Source of the DNA: a bacterium
GTDB lineage: Bacteria; SZUA-79; Acidulodesulfobacterales; Acidulodesulfobacteraceae
Assembly: GCA_021800805.1 (NCBI GenBank)
Contig: JAJYYR010000002.1
Coordinates: 1-55,214, forward strand
DNA length: 55,214 nucleotides
Direction: 5' to 3'
Positions 1 to 8,277 of this stretch are shown piece after piece. How positions within the stretch are numbered: the first letter of the stretch is position 1; each line of letters opens with the position of its first letter. The notes below the pieces were generated by a model. That model was not told where the DNA came from. It ran no database searches and saw nothing but the letters and a program-made list of their open reading frames with translations. The translations under genes were made by a program, and so were the position numbers.

Positions 1-679
1 GTTTAATATTTACAAAATTTGCGCTCCCTGCGCTGTTCGCATAATTGGCCGTAGCTACTGGCGGCGCGCTCGGTATGGGGGCGGAGTAAGCAAGGTAATC
101 CAGCCCCGCCGACTGGCTTCCTATACCTGAACCTGGAAGCTCATGCGCCAGGTAATTTGCGTAGGTTGTCGGGACGGAATATATGCCGATAAAATACCCG
201 TTGCTCATTCCTGGATTATCCGCACATCCGGGCCAACCGGCCGACACGTCCGCTGGAGTGGCATCGGTAATACAAGCGGTTAAGGCCTGTGAGCCGATAT
301 ATCCGACATTCCACGTCGATGCGAATTCGGATCCGTGCGATGTGGTAGATTCCGATAAACTGCTTAAAAAGTTAGACGATATATATCCGTTTGCCGCAAG
401 CGTATCCATACTTGCGAAAGTCGAGTTTTTTGCCAGATATGCATTTTCTGCATTTTCTACAACTTCTGTTATACCGGCGGCATAATGTGCCTGGTGATAT
501 TCGTTTTTGGCCGTTTTCGTAGGTAAATACATCGCGGTCATAATGCCGATTGCAAGCACGACCAGTAATAATCCTACAATGCCAATAAAACCGTCATTGT
601 TTTTGAGCGGGCCGCTGAGTAGTGAATTATTATTACATTTGGGTTTTTCGCACACTTCTTTACAGGTTTCTTCTTCCAT
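1..679 (-). CDS. Type IV pilin-like protein, 3' end cut by window edge
   Basis: Frame open from an ATG at 679 to the window edge (226 codons), so the C-terminus is missing. A strong Shine-Dalgarno (GGTAGGAGG) sits just upstream, 9 bases after the stop of the preceding pilin gene. A cysteine-rich cytoplasmic N-terminus of about 30 residues (four Cys) precedes a prepilin-like junction NNDG/FIGIVG and one hydrophobic segment, followed by a Gly/Ser/Thr-rich extracellular domain. The usual Glu at mature position 5 is absent (Val), as in minor or PilV-like tip pilins. It is the last visible gene of the pilus set. Calling it a minor pilin or adhesin is inference from position and N-terminus. Confidence 0.7.
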   Translation of the reverse strand, partial: MEEETCKEVCEKPKCNNNSLLSGPLKNNDGFIGIVGLLLVVLAIGIMTAMYLPTKTAKNEYHQAHYAAGITEVVENAENAYLAKNSTFASMDTLAANGYISSNFLSSLSESTTSHGSEFASTWNVGYIGSQALTACITDATPADVSAGWPGCADNPGMSNGYFIGIYSVPTTYANYLAHELPGSGIGSQSAGLDYLAYSAPIPSAPPVATANYANSAGSANFVNIK

Positions 680-688
680 ATTTGCCTC

Positions 689-1249
689 CTACCAGTTATA
701 TTTTAGGTTTGCATGTTCTTCCGGGTTTGTTTCAAGAGCGATATTATAGTATCCTATTTCCGCCATACTACCGGATTGAGCTATTTCGAAAGCGCCGGGA
801 ACGGTTTTTACTGCGCCGACGTATTGGACCGGAATATATGTTGTTACCTCGATGCCGGCTTGTCTGATGCAGTAATTATTTAAGTTTTGCGTAATAGGGG
901 AATATTCCGGACTCAAAACATACGCCTGGCCGAAATAATTTACGTCCGAATCTGTGTTCTCGAGTACCCCGGAATTTATTAAATCGCTAAAATTAGACGT
1001 ATATATGTGATATAATTCCGTCTCCGGATAATTCGTCCCGCTTACCGTAACCGTGCAGCTCAAGGGAGTTGTATTGTCTTCGTAGAACATTTGTTCCGCA
1101 GACGCTATTTCCTTTAGTTCCTGTACCGTCTTTAATGCTTCATGCGTGTTAATGTAATTAATAGCCGGGGGTATAATAAGCGCCGCAAAAATAGCGCTTA
1201 CCGCAATGGCTATGATAACTTCGACTAAAGTAAATCCATTAGATTTCAT
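689..1249 (-). CDS. Type IV prepilin (minor pilin or pseudopilin)
   Basis: 186 aa. A very short basic leader ends in Gly, followed by mature FTLVEVIIAI with Glu at position 5: the classical class III signal cleaved and methylated by a PilD-type peptidase. The hydrophobic stem (about 20 residues) continues into an alpha-helical spine and a globular domain containing two Cys that could form the pilin disulphide. It would assemble into, or prime, the type IV pilus made by the PilB/PilC/secretin genes of the same train. No prepilin peptidase gene is visible in the window, so processing must rely on the host or on genes outside. Confidence 0.85.
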   Translation of the reverse strand: MKSNGFTLVEVIIAIAVSAIFAALIIPPAINYINTHEALKTVQELKEIASAEQMFYEDNTTPLSCTVTVSGTNYPETELYHIYTSNFSDLINSGVLENTDSDVNYFGQAYVLSPEYSPITQNLNNYCIRQAGIEVTTYIPVQYVGAVKTVPGAFEIAQSGSMAEIGYYNIALETNPEEHANLKYNW

Positions 1250-1264
1250 ATTTTATATCCCTAT

Positions 1265-1825
1265 TTATTCAAACCCGAGAAAAAATTGTCCGGAAGGAAT
1301 CGGGGTATTGTTTCTCGGGATAACCAGGCTGCAGGAATTAGATGCCGTTACCGTATAAGCCGTATTGTTATATACAAAACCTGCGAGCTGGTTGGTAAAG
1401 TTATCGCATAGATTTAACGCCATCTGGTTTGTGATGGCGTTATTTTGGGAATCTATGCCTATAACGAAAACCCCCTGCACTCCGAAAACACCCGAACCTA
1501 TCCAATAGCCTACGAGCGAATCGGCCGGAGGATGAATATCGTTTACGTCTCCGCCGCCGGAAAACGTCCATAATGAAGGCAATAGTCCTTCAGATTGCAG
1601 TTGCTGGGCGCTTATTCCCGAATACGAAAACCCGTTCATTTTAGCATACTGCTCGCACATACCTTTTAAGCTTGAGATATTCTTAGTTAAAGCTCCTGTT
1701 TCCGCGGTTGGGATAACATTCTTATAAATCAGTAAACCACCCGCGGCGAGGATGCCTGTTATGAGTATAGCTAAAAGAATATCGAGTAAAGTAATACCCT
1801 TATTGCTTTTAATTAATTTATCCAT
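1265..1825 (-). CDS. Type IV prepilin-like protein with Asp at position 5
   Basis: The start is placed at the ATG at 1825 (leader MDKLIKSNKG) rather than 1843, because it gives a normal short leader and the upstream start has no Shine-Dalgarno. The mature N-terminus is ITLLDILLAI, with Asp replacing the usual Glu5 and Ile replacing Phe1. A hydrophobic stem of about 20 residues follows, then a globular region with three Cys, one near residue 60 and two in the C-terminal half. Length of about 186 aa and stem layout resemble the type IVb/PilS-like major pilins of conjugative thin pili. It overlaps the upstream 117-aa gene by 13 bases. Which pilin is the major subunit cannot be told from sequence. 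Confidence 0.75.
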   Translation of the reverse strand: MDKLIKSNKGITLLDILLAILITGILAAGGLLIYKNVIPTAETGALTKNISSLKGMCEQYAKMNGFSYSGISAQQLQSEGLLPSLWTFSGGGDVNDIHPPADSLVGYWIGSGVFGVQGVFVIGIDSQNNAITNQMALNLCDNFTNQLAGFVYNNTAYTVTASNSCSLVIPRNNTPIPSGQFFLGFE

Positions 1826-2166
1826 TCGCCTATACCGCTCCATGCGGAAGAAAGAAGAGAATAAGCTATGCTTCTCCTGACATCGCTTCCGGAATTAACG
1901 ATTTTATAGAACTCTTCCTGCATGCTTGCCAGGTCGTTCGGATGTATCTGTTTGCCGTATTCGATAACCGCTTTCAAGGCGGCGGCGCATTCTTCCTTAT
2001 ATTTAGATTTTATTTCGGCATATGCGCCGTTTTCGTCAAAATCGAAATTTTTCAATTCGTAGGCTTCCCTGTATAATACCTGATATTCTTCCTCTATTTT
2101 TACGAATACGTTTATTGCTTCTTCTAACTTTTTTCTCGAAACGGTGCTTCCATCGTAACTAAACAT
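1813..2166 (-). CDS. Uncharacterised soluble helical protein, paralogue of 27558-28037
   Basis: 117 aa from the ATG at 2166, which has GGAGG five bases upstream; the ATG at 2178 has none. I do not recognise the family. The protein is predicted soluble and mostly helical, with charged heptad-like segments. The block YDGxxVSRxKLExAINVFV near the N-terminus and the block DVRRSIAYSLL...GIGEW at the C-terminus are shared almost residue for residue with the membrane-anchored protein at 27558-28037. The core without the membrane anchor sits here between pilin genes and the HD-GYP gene; the anchored copy sits in the regulatory island. Function unknown. Confidence 0.7.
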   Translation of the reverse strand: MFSYDGSTVSRKKLEEAINVFVKIEEEYQVLYREAYELKNFDFDENGAYAEIKSKYKEECAAALKAVIEYGKQIHPNDLASMQEEFYKIVNSGSDVRRSIAYSLLSSAWSGIGEWIN

Positions 2167-2203
2167 TGCAACCTCCATAGTGGTTATAAAATTTTATTTA
2201 TGC

Positions 2204-2230
2204 CGACCGGTCGAAATTTTCGACCGGTCG
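2204..2230. repeat. 27-bp perfect palindrome between HD-GYP gene and 117-aa gene
   Basis: Two copies of the self-complementary 10-mer CGACCGGTCG (2204-2213 and 2221-2230) are separated by AAATTTT, giving a 13+1+13 perfect palindrome. It lies in the only clear gap (about 67 bases) among these pilus genes. In RNA it forms a very strong hairpin, but no U-run follows in the direction of transcription, so an mRNA-processing or stability hairpin, or a protein-binding site, is as likely as a terminator. Confidence 0.6.
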
Positions 2231-2233
2231 TGT

Positions 2234-2806
2234 TTATAGCTTTAAACCCGCCAGCACGTCGACGACTTCCTGGTTTAATCCCTTATTCTTATCATCATCC
2301 TCGTTTTTAAGGATTTTTATAGCTTTTTTACTGTTCATCCCGGTATGGCCGTTATAAAGGCGTTTCTCTTTAATTGCGCAAAAAGAATCCGCGACCGTAA
2401 GCACGTCCAGCAGGACCGCATCCACCGGGGTATAGACTATATCCGGATAGCCGTTTCCGTTTCTGTAATGATGGTATAGGATGAAACAGTTAATGTTCTC
2501 CAGGGATTTTATGTTTTTTAGCAGTTCGTAACCTTTTAAAGGATGGTCTTTAATGAGTTCAAACTCTTTTTCGGAAAGCTTCCTTGGAGCGAACAGTATG
2601 CTTTTGGGCATATATAGCTTTCCGATGTCATGCAGCAGCGCCCCGTATTTGATTGTTTCTTTATCCTTGCCGTTTATCCCTATGCGGTCCATTATGGCAA
2701 GGGATACTTTTGCAACGCTCCTGGAGTGTTCGCCGAGCAGGTGGTGGGTGTCGTCCATGTATTTTAATATAAAGTCCGTATATTCATCCAACGTTATCCC
2801 GTGCAT
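2234..2806 (-). CDS. HD-GYP domain c-di-GMP phosphodiesterase
   Basis: 190 aa, essentially one HD-GYP domain. Visible signatures are His27, the HDIGK motif (H59, D60, K63), His88 in DHPLKG, the double His 112-113 and GNGYP (117-121) as the GYP signature, followed by the DVLTVADSF helix. These are the metal and substrate ligands of enzymes that hydrolyse c-di-GMP to pGpG/GMP. There is no receiver or sensor domain. The start ATG overlaps the upstream stop (TAATG) and has AAGGAGG. It sits 300 bp from a GGDEF gene and one operon with a MshEN-type PilB, so it most likely lowers c-di-GMP near the pilus machine. Confidence 0.85.
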   Translation of the reverse strand: MHGITLDEYTDFILKYMDDTHHLLGEHSRSVAKVSLAIMDRIGINGKDKETIKYGALLHDIGKLYMPKSILFAPRKLSEKEFELIKDHPLKGYELLKNIKSLENINCFILYHHYRNGNGYPDIVYTPVDAVLLDVLTVADSFCAIKEKRLYNGHTGMNSKKAIKILKNEDDDKNKGLNQEVVDVLAGLKL

Positions 2807-3117
2807 TAAACCTCCTTTTCGTCGTTTATTTTTATCATTTTAAAATATTCGTCCGGAGGCGTAAGTCCGTTTTCCTCTATAAGTTCCATAAGCTCGCCGA
2901 CGGCCTTTTTCTTATTTTTAATAGTTCTTCCGGAAACTATATAAACCCCGGCGGATTCCACTAAGTAAATTCCTTTAGCGGGACCGGTTCCTATTATATT
3001 CGTAGATACTTTTTTTATCTTTTTCTTGGGCTTAAACTTGTCGATTATAGAACTTGCGACGATAAGGAAAAATGCGCCGCAGAGTAAAATAAAGACGAAC
3101 CATAAATTATTTTTCAT
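2806..3117 (-). CDS. Small single-pass inner-membrane protein, unknown
   Basis: 103 aa from the ATG at 3117, which overlaps the upstream GGDEF stop as ATGA. One membrane segment (about residues 5-25) is followed by a very basic patch (KPKKKIKK) and a short soluble alpha/beta domain of about 70 residues. No family recognised. Encoded exactly between diguanylate cyclase and HD-GYP phosphodiesterase and translationally coupled to both, it could anchor or sense for the pair, but this is inference from gene order only. Confidence 0.65.
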   Translation of the reverse strand: MKNNLWFVFILLCGAFFLIVASSIIDKFKPKKKIKKVSTNIIGTGPAKGIYLVESAGVYIVSGRTIKNKKKAVGELMELIEENGLTPPDEYFKMIKINDEKEV

Positions 3118-4295
3118 GCTTTTATACCCCTTGCTTCGATTTCGTCCTCTTTTACGCATCCTTCAAGCTTGTCCAATTTCTTTTTTAATTCGCTTAATCC
3201 TATTTCCCTGCCGTTTAATTGAATTCTACCGTTTTCCGAGTAAATGACGTTTCCGGCCGTTTTAACCGCATATCCTTTGCCGGCGAGAAAGATAATATAA
3301 TCATAAAGACAGTAACCTTTAGCCTTAAAAGCCGAGAACAACGGAAACACGACGTTTTCTTTTTTAATTTCCGGGTCCTCTAAGAATTTAACGATACAAT
3401 CCGATTTCCCCGTCCTTTCGCAGATCCGCTTGACCTCATCTTTGAGATGAAATTTCGAGGTAACAAGGTATGTAAAATCGTCGTAGTTGAGATTGCCGGC
3501 TGATGTCCATATTCCCGATATGCCGATTCCCGGTTTAATTCTTTTTACTGCCCCGTCCCTGGTTTTAGCCGTAAACCCGTTCTTATCCGGAGGCGGAAGA
3601 AGTTCCCTAATCTTATCGTCGAACTCTAAAGCAATCCGTTTGCCTATTTCTTTAATATCCTCGATGTCATCTCCGGAGACAAAGAAGAATTCATCGCCGC
3701 CGGCGTGAAACGAACTATTCACCTCATCCTCGGCAGCCTTAAATATTTCGGCCGCGAGAAGTATCGCTTCATCCCCTTTTGCCTGGCCGTAGCGGTCATT
3801 GAACTGCTTGAAATAGTTTAAATCGCCAAATAAAATACCGAACGGACGGCCTGAAAACCCGGCTATCTTTTCTTTGAGCAGCTTTACGCCCGGCATTTTA
3901 GTCAAAGGAGAAGAATTTAAAAGTATTCCCTCCTGCAACTTAAGGTATTCGGAATATTCGCCGGAGAGTTCCTCTAAATATTTCAAGCAACTCGCACCTA
4001 ATACCGTATTCCCGTCGTCTGCGGATACCCAGAACGGGACGTTTTTAAGGCCCGCCTCGCCGACTTCCAAAATTGCAACATAAAGCGGCGTATTCTCGGA
4101 GATGGTTAAGGATACCGGAAAATATAATCTTTCCCTGGTTATGCAAAACCTTTCATTAGAAAGTAATACAGGGATATATTTAGCTTCCGGAAACTCTTCG
4201 AAGGCTTTGTCCACGAACGTTTTATCTATCTTACGTCCGGGTGCGTTAAAAAGCCTTGACCTGTCAAACCTGAGACCTACTGTAAAATCCTTCAT
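3114..4295 (-). CDS. GGDEF-domain diguanylate cyclase
   Basis: 393 aa. An N-terminal region of about 140 residues of unrecognised type (possibly a sensory or PilZ-like beta domain) precedes a GGDEF domain: FGDLNYFKQFND around residues 156-167 supplies the metal-binding Asp and helix, and AGGDEFFF around 198-205 is the intact active site. The inhibitory RxxD motif is absent upstream of GGDEF, so product inhibition is not expected. A C-terminal extension of about 90 residues is unassigned. No membrane segment is seen. Predicted to make c-di-GMP from two GTP. The neighbours are an HD-GYP phosphodiesterase and the PilB/PilC genes. Confidence 0.87.
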   Translation of the reverse strand: MKDFTVGLRFDRSRLFNAPGRKIDKTFVDKAFEEFPEAKYIPVLLSNERFCITRERLYFPVSLTISENTPLYVAILEVGEAGLKNVPFWVSADDGNTVLGASCLKYLEELSGEYSEYLKLQEGILLNSSPLTKMPGVKLLKEKIAGFSGRPFGILFGDLNYFKQFNDRYGQAKGDEAILLAAEIFKAAEDEVNSSFHAGGDEFFFVSGDDIEDIKEIGKRIALEFDDKIRELLPPPDKNGFTAKTRDGAVKRIKPGIGISGIWTSAGNLNYDDFTYLVTSKFHLKDEVKRICERTGKSDCIVKFLEDPEIKKENVVFPLFSAFKAKGYCLYDYIIFLAGKGYAVKTAGNVIYSENGRIQLNGREIGLSELKKKLDKLEGCVKEDEIEARGIKA

Positions 4296-4741
4296 TACCT
4301 TCCCCTTCCTCTTCTTGGCGTTGCGGTTATGATTTTATCCGGCTCTTCTACCTGAACTAATTCCGCGCTTTTTTCTGGATTAACTTCTTCGCTTTCAAGG
4401 GACATACTGCCCTGCTTCTGGGATATATCTATATTTAACGTTCTTGTCTTTTCGAGGGACAATATTCTCTCAAGCTCGTCCCATCCGATTTCATTGACGG
4501 GGCCTAAAAGACCTCTCACGGATTCATCCTGGGTTTTACTTGCGCAGATTTCTTCTACCCCGACGTTATGGAGTTTTTTTTGTCTTAGGACCTTCACGAG
4601 ACCCTTTGCGGCTATTTTGCCGATTCCCACCAGAGGCTTTGCCGTATGCCCTCCGACTATAAAAAAAACGATTTTGCCGCCGGTTAATGCGGCCTCTAAT
4701 AGTTCCGGTTTTAAATCTTCCTTGTGTCCCGACTCTTCCAT
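4295..4741 (-). CDS. Uncharacterised protein of the pilus operon
   Basis: 148 aa from the ATG at 4741 (GAGGTG four bases upstream; a GTG at 4756 is the alternative). The N-terminal half contains a short hydrophobic stretch (KIVFFIVGGH) followed by a Gly/Lys-rich helix resembling a small alpha/beta domain. The C-terminal third is acidic and disordered, ending in a basic RRGRGR tail. No known family. It sits between pilC and the diguanylate cyclase gene with 1-base overlap to the latter, so it is probably part of pilus control or assembly. Confidence 0.6.
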   Translation of the reverse strand: MEESGHKEDLKPELLEAALTGGKIVFFIVGGHTAKPLVGIGKIAAKGLVKVLRQKKLHNVGVEEICASKTQDESVRGLLGPVNEIGWDELERILSLEKTRTLNIDISQKQGSMSLESEEVNPEKSAELVQVEEPDKIITATPRRGRGR

Positions 4742-4758
4742 TTTCACCTCTTTCACTT

Positions 4759-6057
4759 TTAATAATGCTGGTTAGGCAAGTTCGTTATTCCTGAATACAT
4801 CGGGAATAAAACTGATATAACCATTAAGAAAATAAATGCTACCACCATTCCCATAGCGACCATGTAAATCGTTTTTGTAATAATCTTAACTTCCATATCC
4901 GTTATATCTTTATAACGTTCAGAGAGTCTCATCGTAGTATCGTCCAAAGTTCCGGCTATCTCGGACGTATGTATCGAATCCAGATCCTCCGGACGCAGGA
5001 CTTCGGATGCGGCAAAAGCGTCGGCCAGGCTTCCGCCGGCTATAAGATTGGCGTAAATTATATCGAACTTATTCTGAAAATACTCGTTACTAGTGGTTTT
5101 ACGAAGATAATCCATTATCGATAGAGGCGTTTGCCCAGCCGATAATAGAACCGAAAATTGGTAAAAATACCATCTCAGGTAATTGAATTTAAAAAAGAAC
5201 CCTATGACGGGTAATGTGGCGAGCTTATTGAAAACACGGTGCCTTATATTTTTCCAATTAGTAATCCAGATATATAAAAGGCTTATAGAAGCTATAAGCA
5301 GTAACCCGGTATATACCATAAAAAACCGCCGTAGGGATGCAAATAAGTTAATAACGAAAAGCGTCCTGGCCGGGATATGCGGAAAACTCTTAAAGAACGT
5401 TCCGAAAGCCGGAATGACGTAGAAAAGAAAAACCAGGAACACCACTGATAAAAGTGCGAATAAGCCTGCGGGATAACTCATGGCTGATAAAAAAGATTTC
5501 TTATATCCCCTTTTGGTTTCGTAATAGCCGGCTATTTTCCTGAATATTCCGGGCAGGTCGCCGGCTTTTTCCGCCACGTCCGTCAAAGATACCGCGAACT
5601 CGTCAAATTCAAAAGCCTTAAGCGTAGTAGATAGCGTAAGTCCGGCATCTATGTCTTCCCGCGCCGCCGTTAAAAATTTATTTTTATTTTTATACTTATC
5701 TTTATAATATAAATTTACGGCGTCGTTGATAAAATTTTTAACTATGCTTTTATACCTGAATTTAGACGCTTTTCTGTCGGTCCTTTGATGCATGTGAAAT
5801 AAGGCTTTAATAATTGAACCAGTAGAATCGGTAAGCCCCGCGAGTTCCCTAAACATGTCTCCGCACACGGTATCGCTGAGTCCGGCGTTTCTGGTCTTAT
5901 TTATAAATTCAAAAAAATCGGGGATAACCAGCACCGGCAGAAATCCGTCATTTAAAAGCGCGGCGTTTACGCTATCGGCAGTTTCTCCTTTCTTGCGGCC
6001 CCATATTTTTTGTCCGGACGGAGACCAATATTGCACTAAAAACGTTTTAATGGCCAT
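4759..6057 (-). CDS. pilC: Type IV pilus inner-membrane platform protein PilC/GspF
   Basis: 432 aa, the normal size for the family. Two T2SSF repeats are visible: a cytoplasmic helical bundle (about 50-190), a first membrane pair around residues 195-225 and 245-270, a second bundle with SAGQTPLSIMDYL near 310, and a C-terminal membrane helix around 405-425. The repeat motif containing ADAFAASEVLRPED...HTSEIAGTLDDT is typical. PilC links the cytoplasmic ATPase to pilin extraction at the inner membrane. It lies 4 bases downstream of pilB, as in most pilus clusters. Confidence 0.92.
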   Translation of the reverse strand: MAIKTFLVQYWSPSGQKIWGRKKGETADSVNAALLNDGFLPVLVIPDFFEFINKTRNAGLSDTVCGDMFRELAGLTDSTGSIIKALFHMHQRTDRKASKFRYKSIVKNFINDAVNLYYKDKYKNKNKFLTAAREDIDAGLTLSTTLKAFEFDEFAVSLTDVAEKAGDLPGIFRKIAGYYETKRGYKKSFLSAMSYPAGLFALLSVVFLVFLFYVIPAFGTFFKSFPHIPARTLFVINLFASLRRFFMVYTGLLLIASISLLYIWITNWKNIRHRVFNKLATLPVIGFFFKFNYLRWYFYQFSVLLSAGQTPLSIMDYLRKTTSNEYFQNKFDIIYANLIAGGSLADAFAASEVLRPEDLDSIHTSEIAGTLDDTTMRLSERYKDITDMEVKIITKTIYMVAMGMVVAFIFLMVISVLFPMYSGITNLPNQHY

Positions 6058-6061
6058 TGTC

Positions 6062-7702
6062 TTATCCCGCTATTTGAAAATATTGCGACGGATCTATTTC
6101 CCCTGATTTAAGCTTTTCTTCCGCTAAAACTTTAAGGGATTTAAAACCGCCATGTTTTATAAAAATATCTTCCATATCCTGTATGTTAAAACTTCCCCTG
6201 GACCGTATTTCTTTTTTTACGGCATCCGTAAAGACCGCTATTTCCATTATTGCGCGGCGTTTTGCGTATCCGGTTCCGCCGCAGTATTTACAGGATTCTC
6301 CGCCGCGGATATATATTTCTTTTGTAGAAATTTTTTCTATATTTTTTTCAAGCGCCTTCCTGAAATAAATAGGTATATCGTTATATACGGCTATTTTTTT
6401 GCATTCGGGACACAGCGGCGAATAGAGCCTCTGCCCGGTTACGAGCCGGACGGATTCTAAGAACGCATCGATGTCTGCATCGAGAGTTTTTAGGCGGCTG
6501 AAGATACCGAGGGCCGAGTTGGTGTGCAACGTCGTCAACACCAGATGTCCGGTCTGGGCGGCCTCTAATGTATGCTTCGCGGTTTGTTCGTCTCGGATTT
6601 CGCCGACCATAATAATGTGCGGTTCGCTTCTGAGCATAGCCTTTAATGCTTCGGCATAGCCGAAGTTTTCAGATACGTTCATCTGGGTTATATTAGGCTC
6701 TTTAAGTTCTATCTCGACCGGGTCCTCTATCGTGAATATAGATTTCTTTTTTCCGGATAAAAGCTTTACGCTGCCGTAAAACATAGTCGTTTTACCTGAA
6801 CCGCAGGGACCGGTAGCGATAACCATGCCATGCGGATACGTGTATATACCCTGGAGTATCGTAACATGTTCCGCATCTAACCCGAGGCTTTCGAGGCTCA
6901 TTACTTTATTCAACCCGTGCAGCCTTAATACCGCTTCATGGAGCTTGTCTTTGTCGATTTTAGCGGTAACGGGCAGAAATTCAAGCCTTATATTTACTTT
7001 TAGGCCTTTATAAAGCTTGGACTTGTATATCATTTTAGCGTCTTTGCTCTCGCCTAAATTCAAGTTAACGTCGCATTTTCCCGCTATGATATTTATCAGC
7101 TTTATTCCTGAAGCAAGAGTTAAAATTCTCACGGTTTCGATGCCGGAAATCGTGTCTATCTGCAATAGATAGGTATTTTCGGATTTTTTAATCCTTAAAT
7201 TCGGCGAATTTTTAGCTATCGCGAGTTCCAGCACCTCGTCTAGCATTTGCTGCTCAGACATGTCGGAAGCGCCGCTGGCGGCGCTTATAAAGAACGAATT
7301 AAGAACGGTGTAGATGGCGTGTTTCGTGGACAGGACTACTTCGGCGCCAGCGATTGCGGATTCCAACGATATTTTATCCGCAATATCCTTCGTCAGTGAA
7401 ACGCACGCAAGGTATTTTCTGCCGTTTTTGGTAATCGCTACGCAGTTCTGGTTATACAAAAACTCCGAGCCTATAGTTCGGTTGATGAGGTCGTCGCCGG
7501 GGGCGGGTTGCAGATTAAGGCATAAATCCAGCCCTGCTTGAACGGATAAGGCGCGCGATATATCTTCGTCGGTCGCATACCCTTTCTCTATAAGTATTTC
7601 TCCGAGCCTTTGCTCGGAAATCTGCTGGGAAAGGAGCGCATCGTCGAGCTGCTCTTTTTTTATTTTTCCGCCGCTTACTAGTATTTCGCCGAGTCTTTTC
7701 AT
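6062..7702 (-). CDS. pilB: Type IV pilus extension ATPase PilB with MshEN c-di-GMP-binding domain
   Basis: 546 aa. Residues 3-26 and 32-55 are two 24-residue MshEN motifs (RLG.., G, I/L, L, Q at the conserved spacing) separated by exactly five residues, the arrangement known to bind c-di-GMP in MshE. The GspE ATPase follows: Walker A GPCGSGKT (298-305), Asp box/Walker B HIIMVGEIRD (362-371), His box TLHTN (391-395) and a tetra-cysteine zinc element (CPEC near 431, CKYC near 480). It powers pilin polymerisation. With GGDEF and HD-GYP genes downstream in the same operon, it is the likely local effector for c-di-GMP. Confidence 0.95.
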   Translation of the reverse strand: MKRLGEILVSGGKIKKEQLDDALLSQQISEQRLGEILIEKGYATDEDISRALSVQAGLDLCLNLQPAPGDDLINRTIGSEFLYNQNCVAITKNGRKYLACVSLTKDIADKISLESAIAGAEVVLSTKHAIYTVLNSFFISAASGASDMSEQQMLDEVLELAIAKNSPNLRIKKSENTYLLQIDTISGIETVRILTLASGIKLINIIAGKCDVNLNLGESKDAKMIYKSKLYKGLKVNIRLEFLPVTAKIDKDKLHEAVLRLHGLNKVMSLESLGLDAEHVTILQGIYTYPHGMVIATGPCGSGKTTMFYGSVKLLSGKKKSIFTIEDPVEIELKEPNITQMNVSENFGYAEALKAMLRSEPHIIMVGEIRDEQTAKHTLEAAQTGHLVLTTLHTNSALGIFSRLKTLDADIDAFLESVRLVTGQRLYSPLCPECKKIAVYNDIPIYFRKALEKNIEKISTKEIYIRGGESCKYCGGTGYAKRRAIMEIAVFTDAVKKEIRSRGSFNIQDMEDIFIKHGGFKSLKVLAEEKLKSGEIDPSQYFQIAG

Positions 7703-7703
7703 A

Positions 7704-8276
7704 TTATATGCTGAAATAAACGGTTAATGTTCCGGCGGCCGTCGAGCTCGCCGTCATATTCGGGGTAAACGGTATCACCGTACCGGAAGAACTTGTGAAT
7801 ATCGTTCCTGTCCCGTATCCGGAGTCTGAATTGTCGTCGGAATTCCAGAACTGGGACGCTATCTGATACGCATTGTTTTCCGGCACCCCCTCCATGCTTA
7901 CCGTGAACACGTCCGCGGATATTCCTGCGATTACATACGGATAACCCCAGGGGTTGCAATGGGCTATGTTTAGTGACGTCGACGTCGGGGTGCATGAAGC
8001 GTTATACTGCCAGTTTGAGCCTAAGTCGTCATCGTTGATAAGGGCAGTTATACTGGCGGTTCCAACATTGCCGCCGTCATGGGATGAGTAGGTTACAACA
8101 GCCTGTTCAAGGCTGCCGATAGAACCGGCGGCGGCAGAGACCTTGGCGGACCCGGTTACCGGTTTTAATAGTATAAGATAACCGGCGGTAAGGATGCCTA
8201 TTAAGAGTATGGCTAAAAGAACTTCGATTAAAGTAAAACCGTCGGTATTTCTTGATATTTTTGTTGAGTAATGCAT
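7704..8276 (-). CDS. Type IV prepilin
   Basis: 190 aa. A leader of 13 residues ends in Gly, followed by FTLIEVLLAILLIGIL with Glu5: a canonical type IV prepilin cleavage site and stem. The C-terminal domain is Ser/Thr/Gly-rich, with two Cys (near residues 94 and 105) that could form a disulphide. Located directly upstream of pilB and downstream of the secretin gene, it is a strong candidate for the major subunit, although four pilin-like genes exist here. Confidence 0.88.
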   Translation of the reverse strand: MHYSTKISRNTDGFTLIEVLLAILLIGILTAGYLILLKPVTGSAKVSAAAGSIGSLEQAVVTYSSHDGGNVGTASITALINDDDLGSNWQYNASCTPTSTSLNIAHCNPWGYPYVIAGISADVFTVSMEGVPENNAYQIASQFWNSDDNSDSGYGTGTIFTSSSGTVIPFTPNMTASSTAAGTLTVYFSI

Positions 8277-8277
8277 T

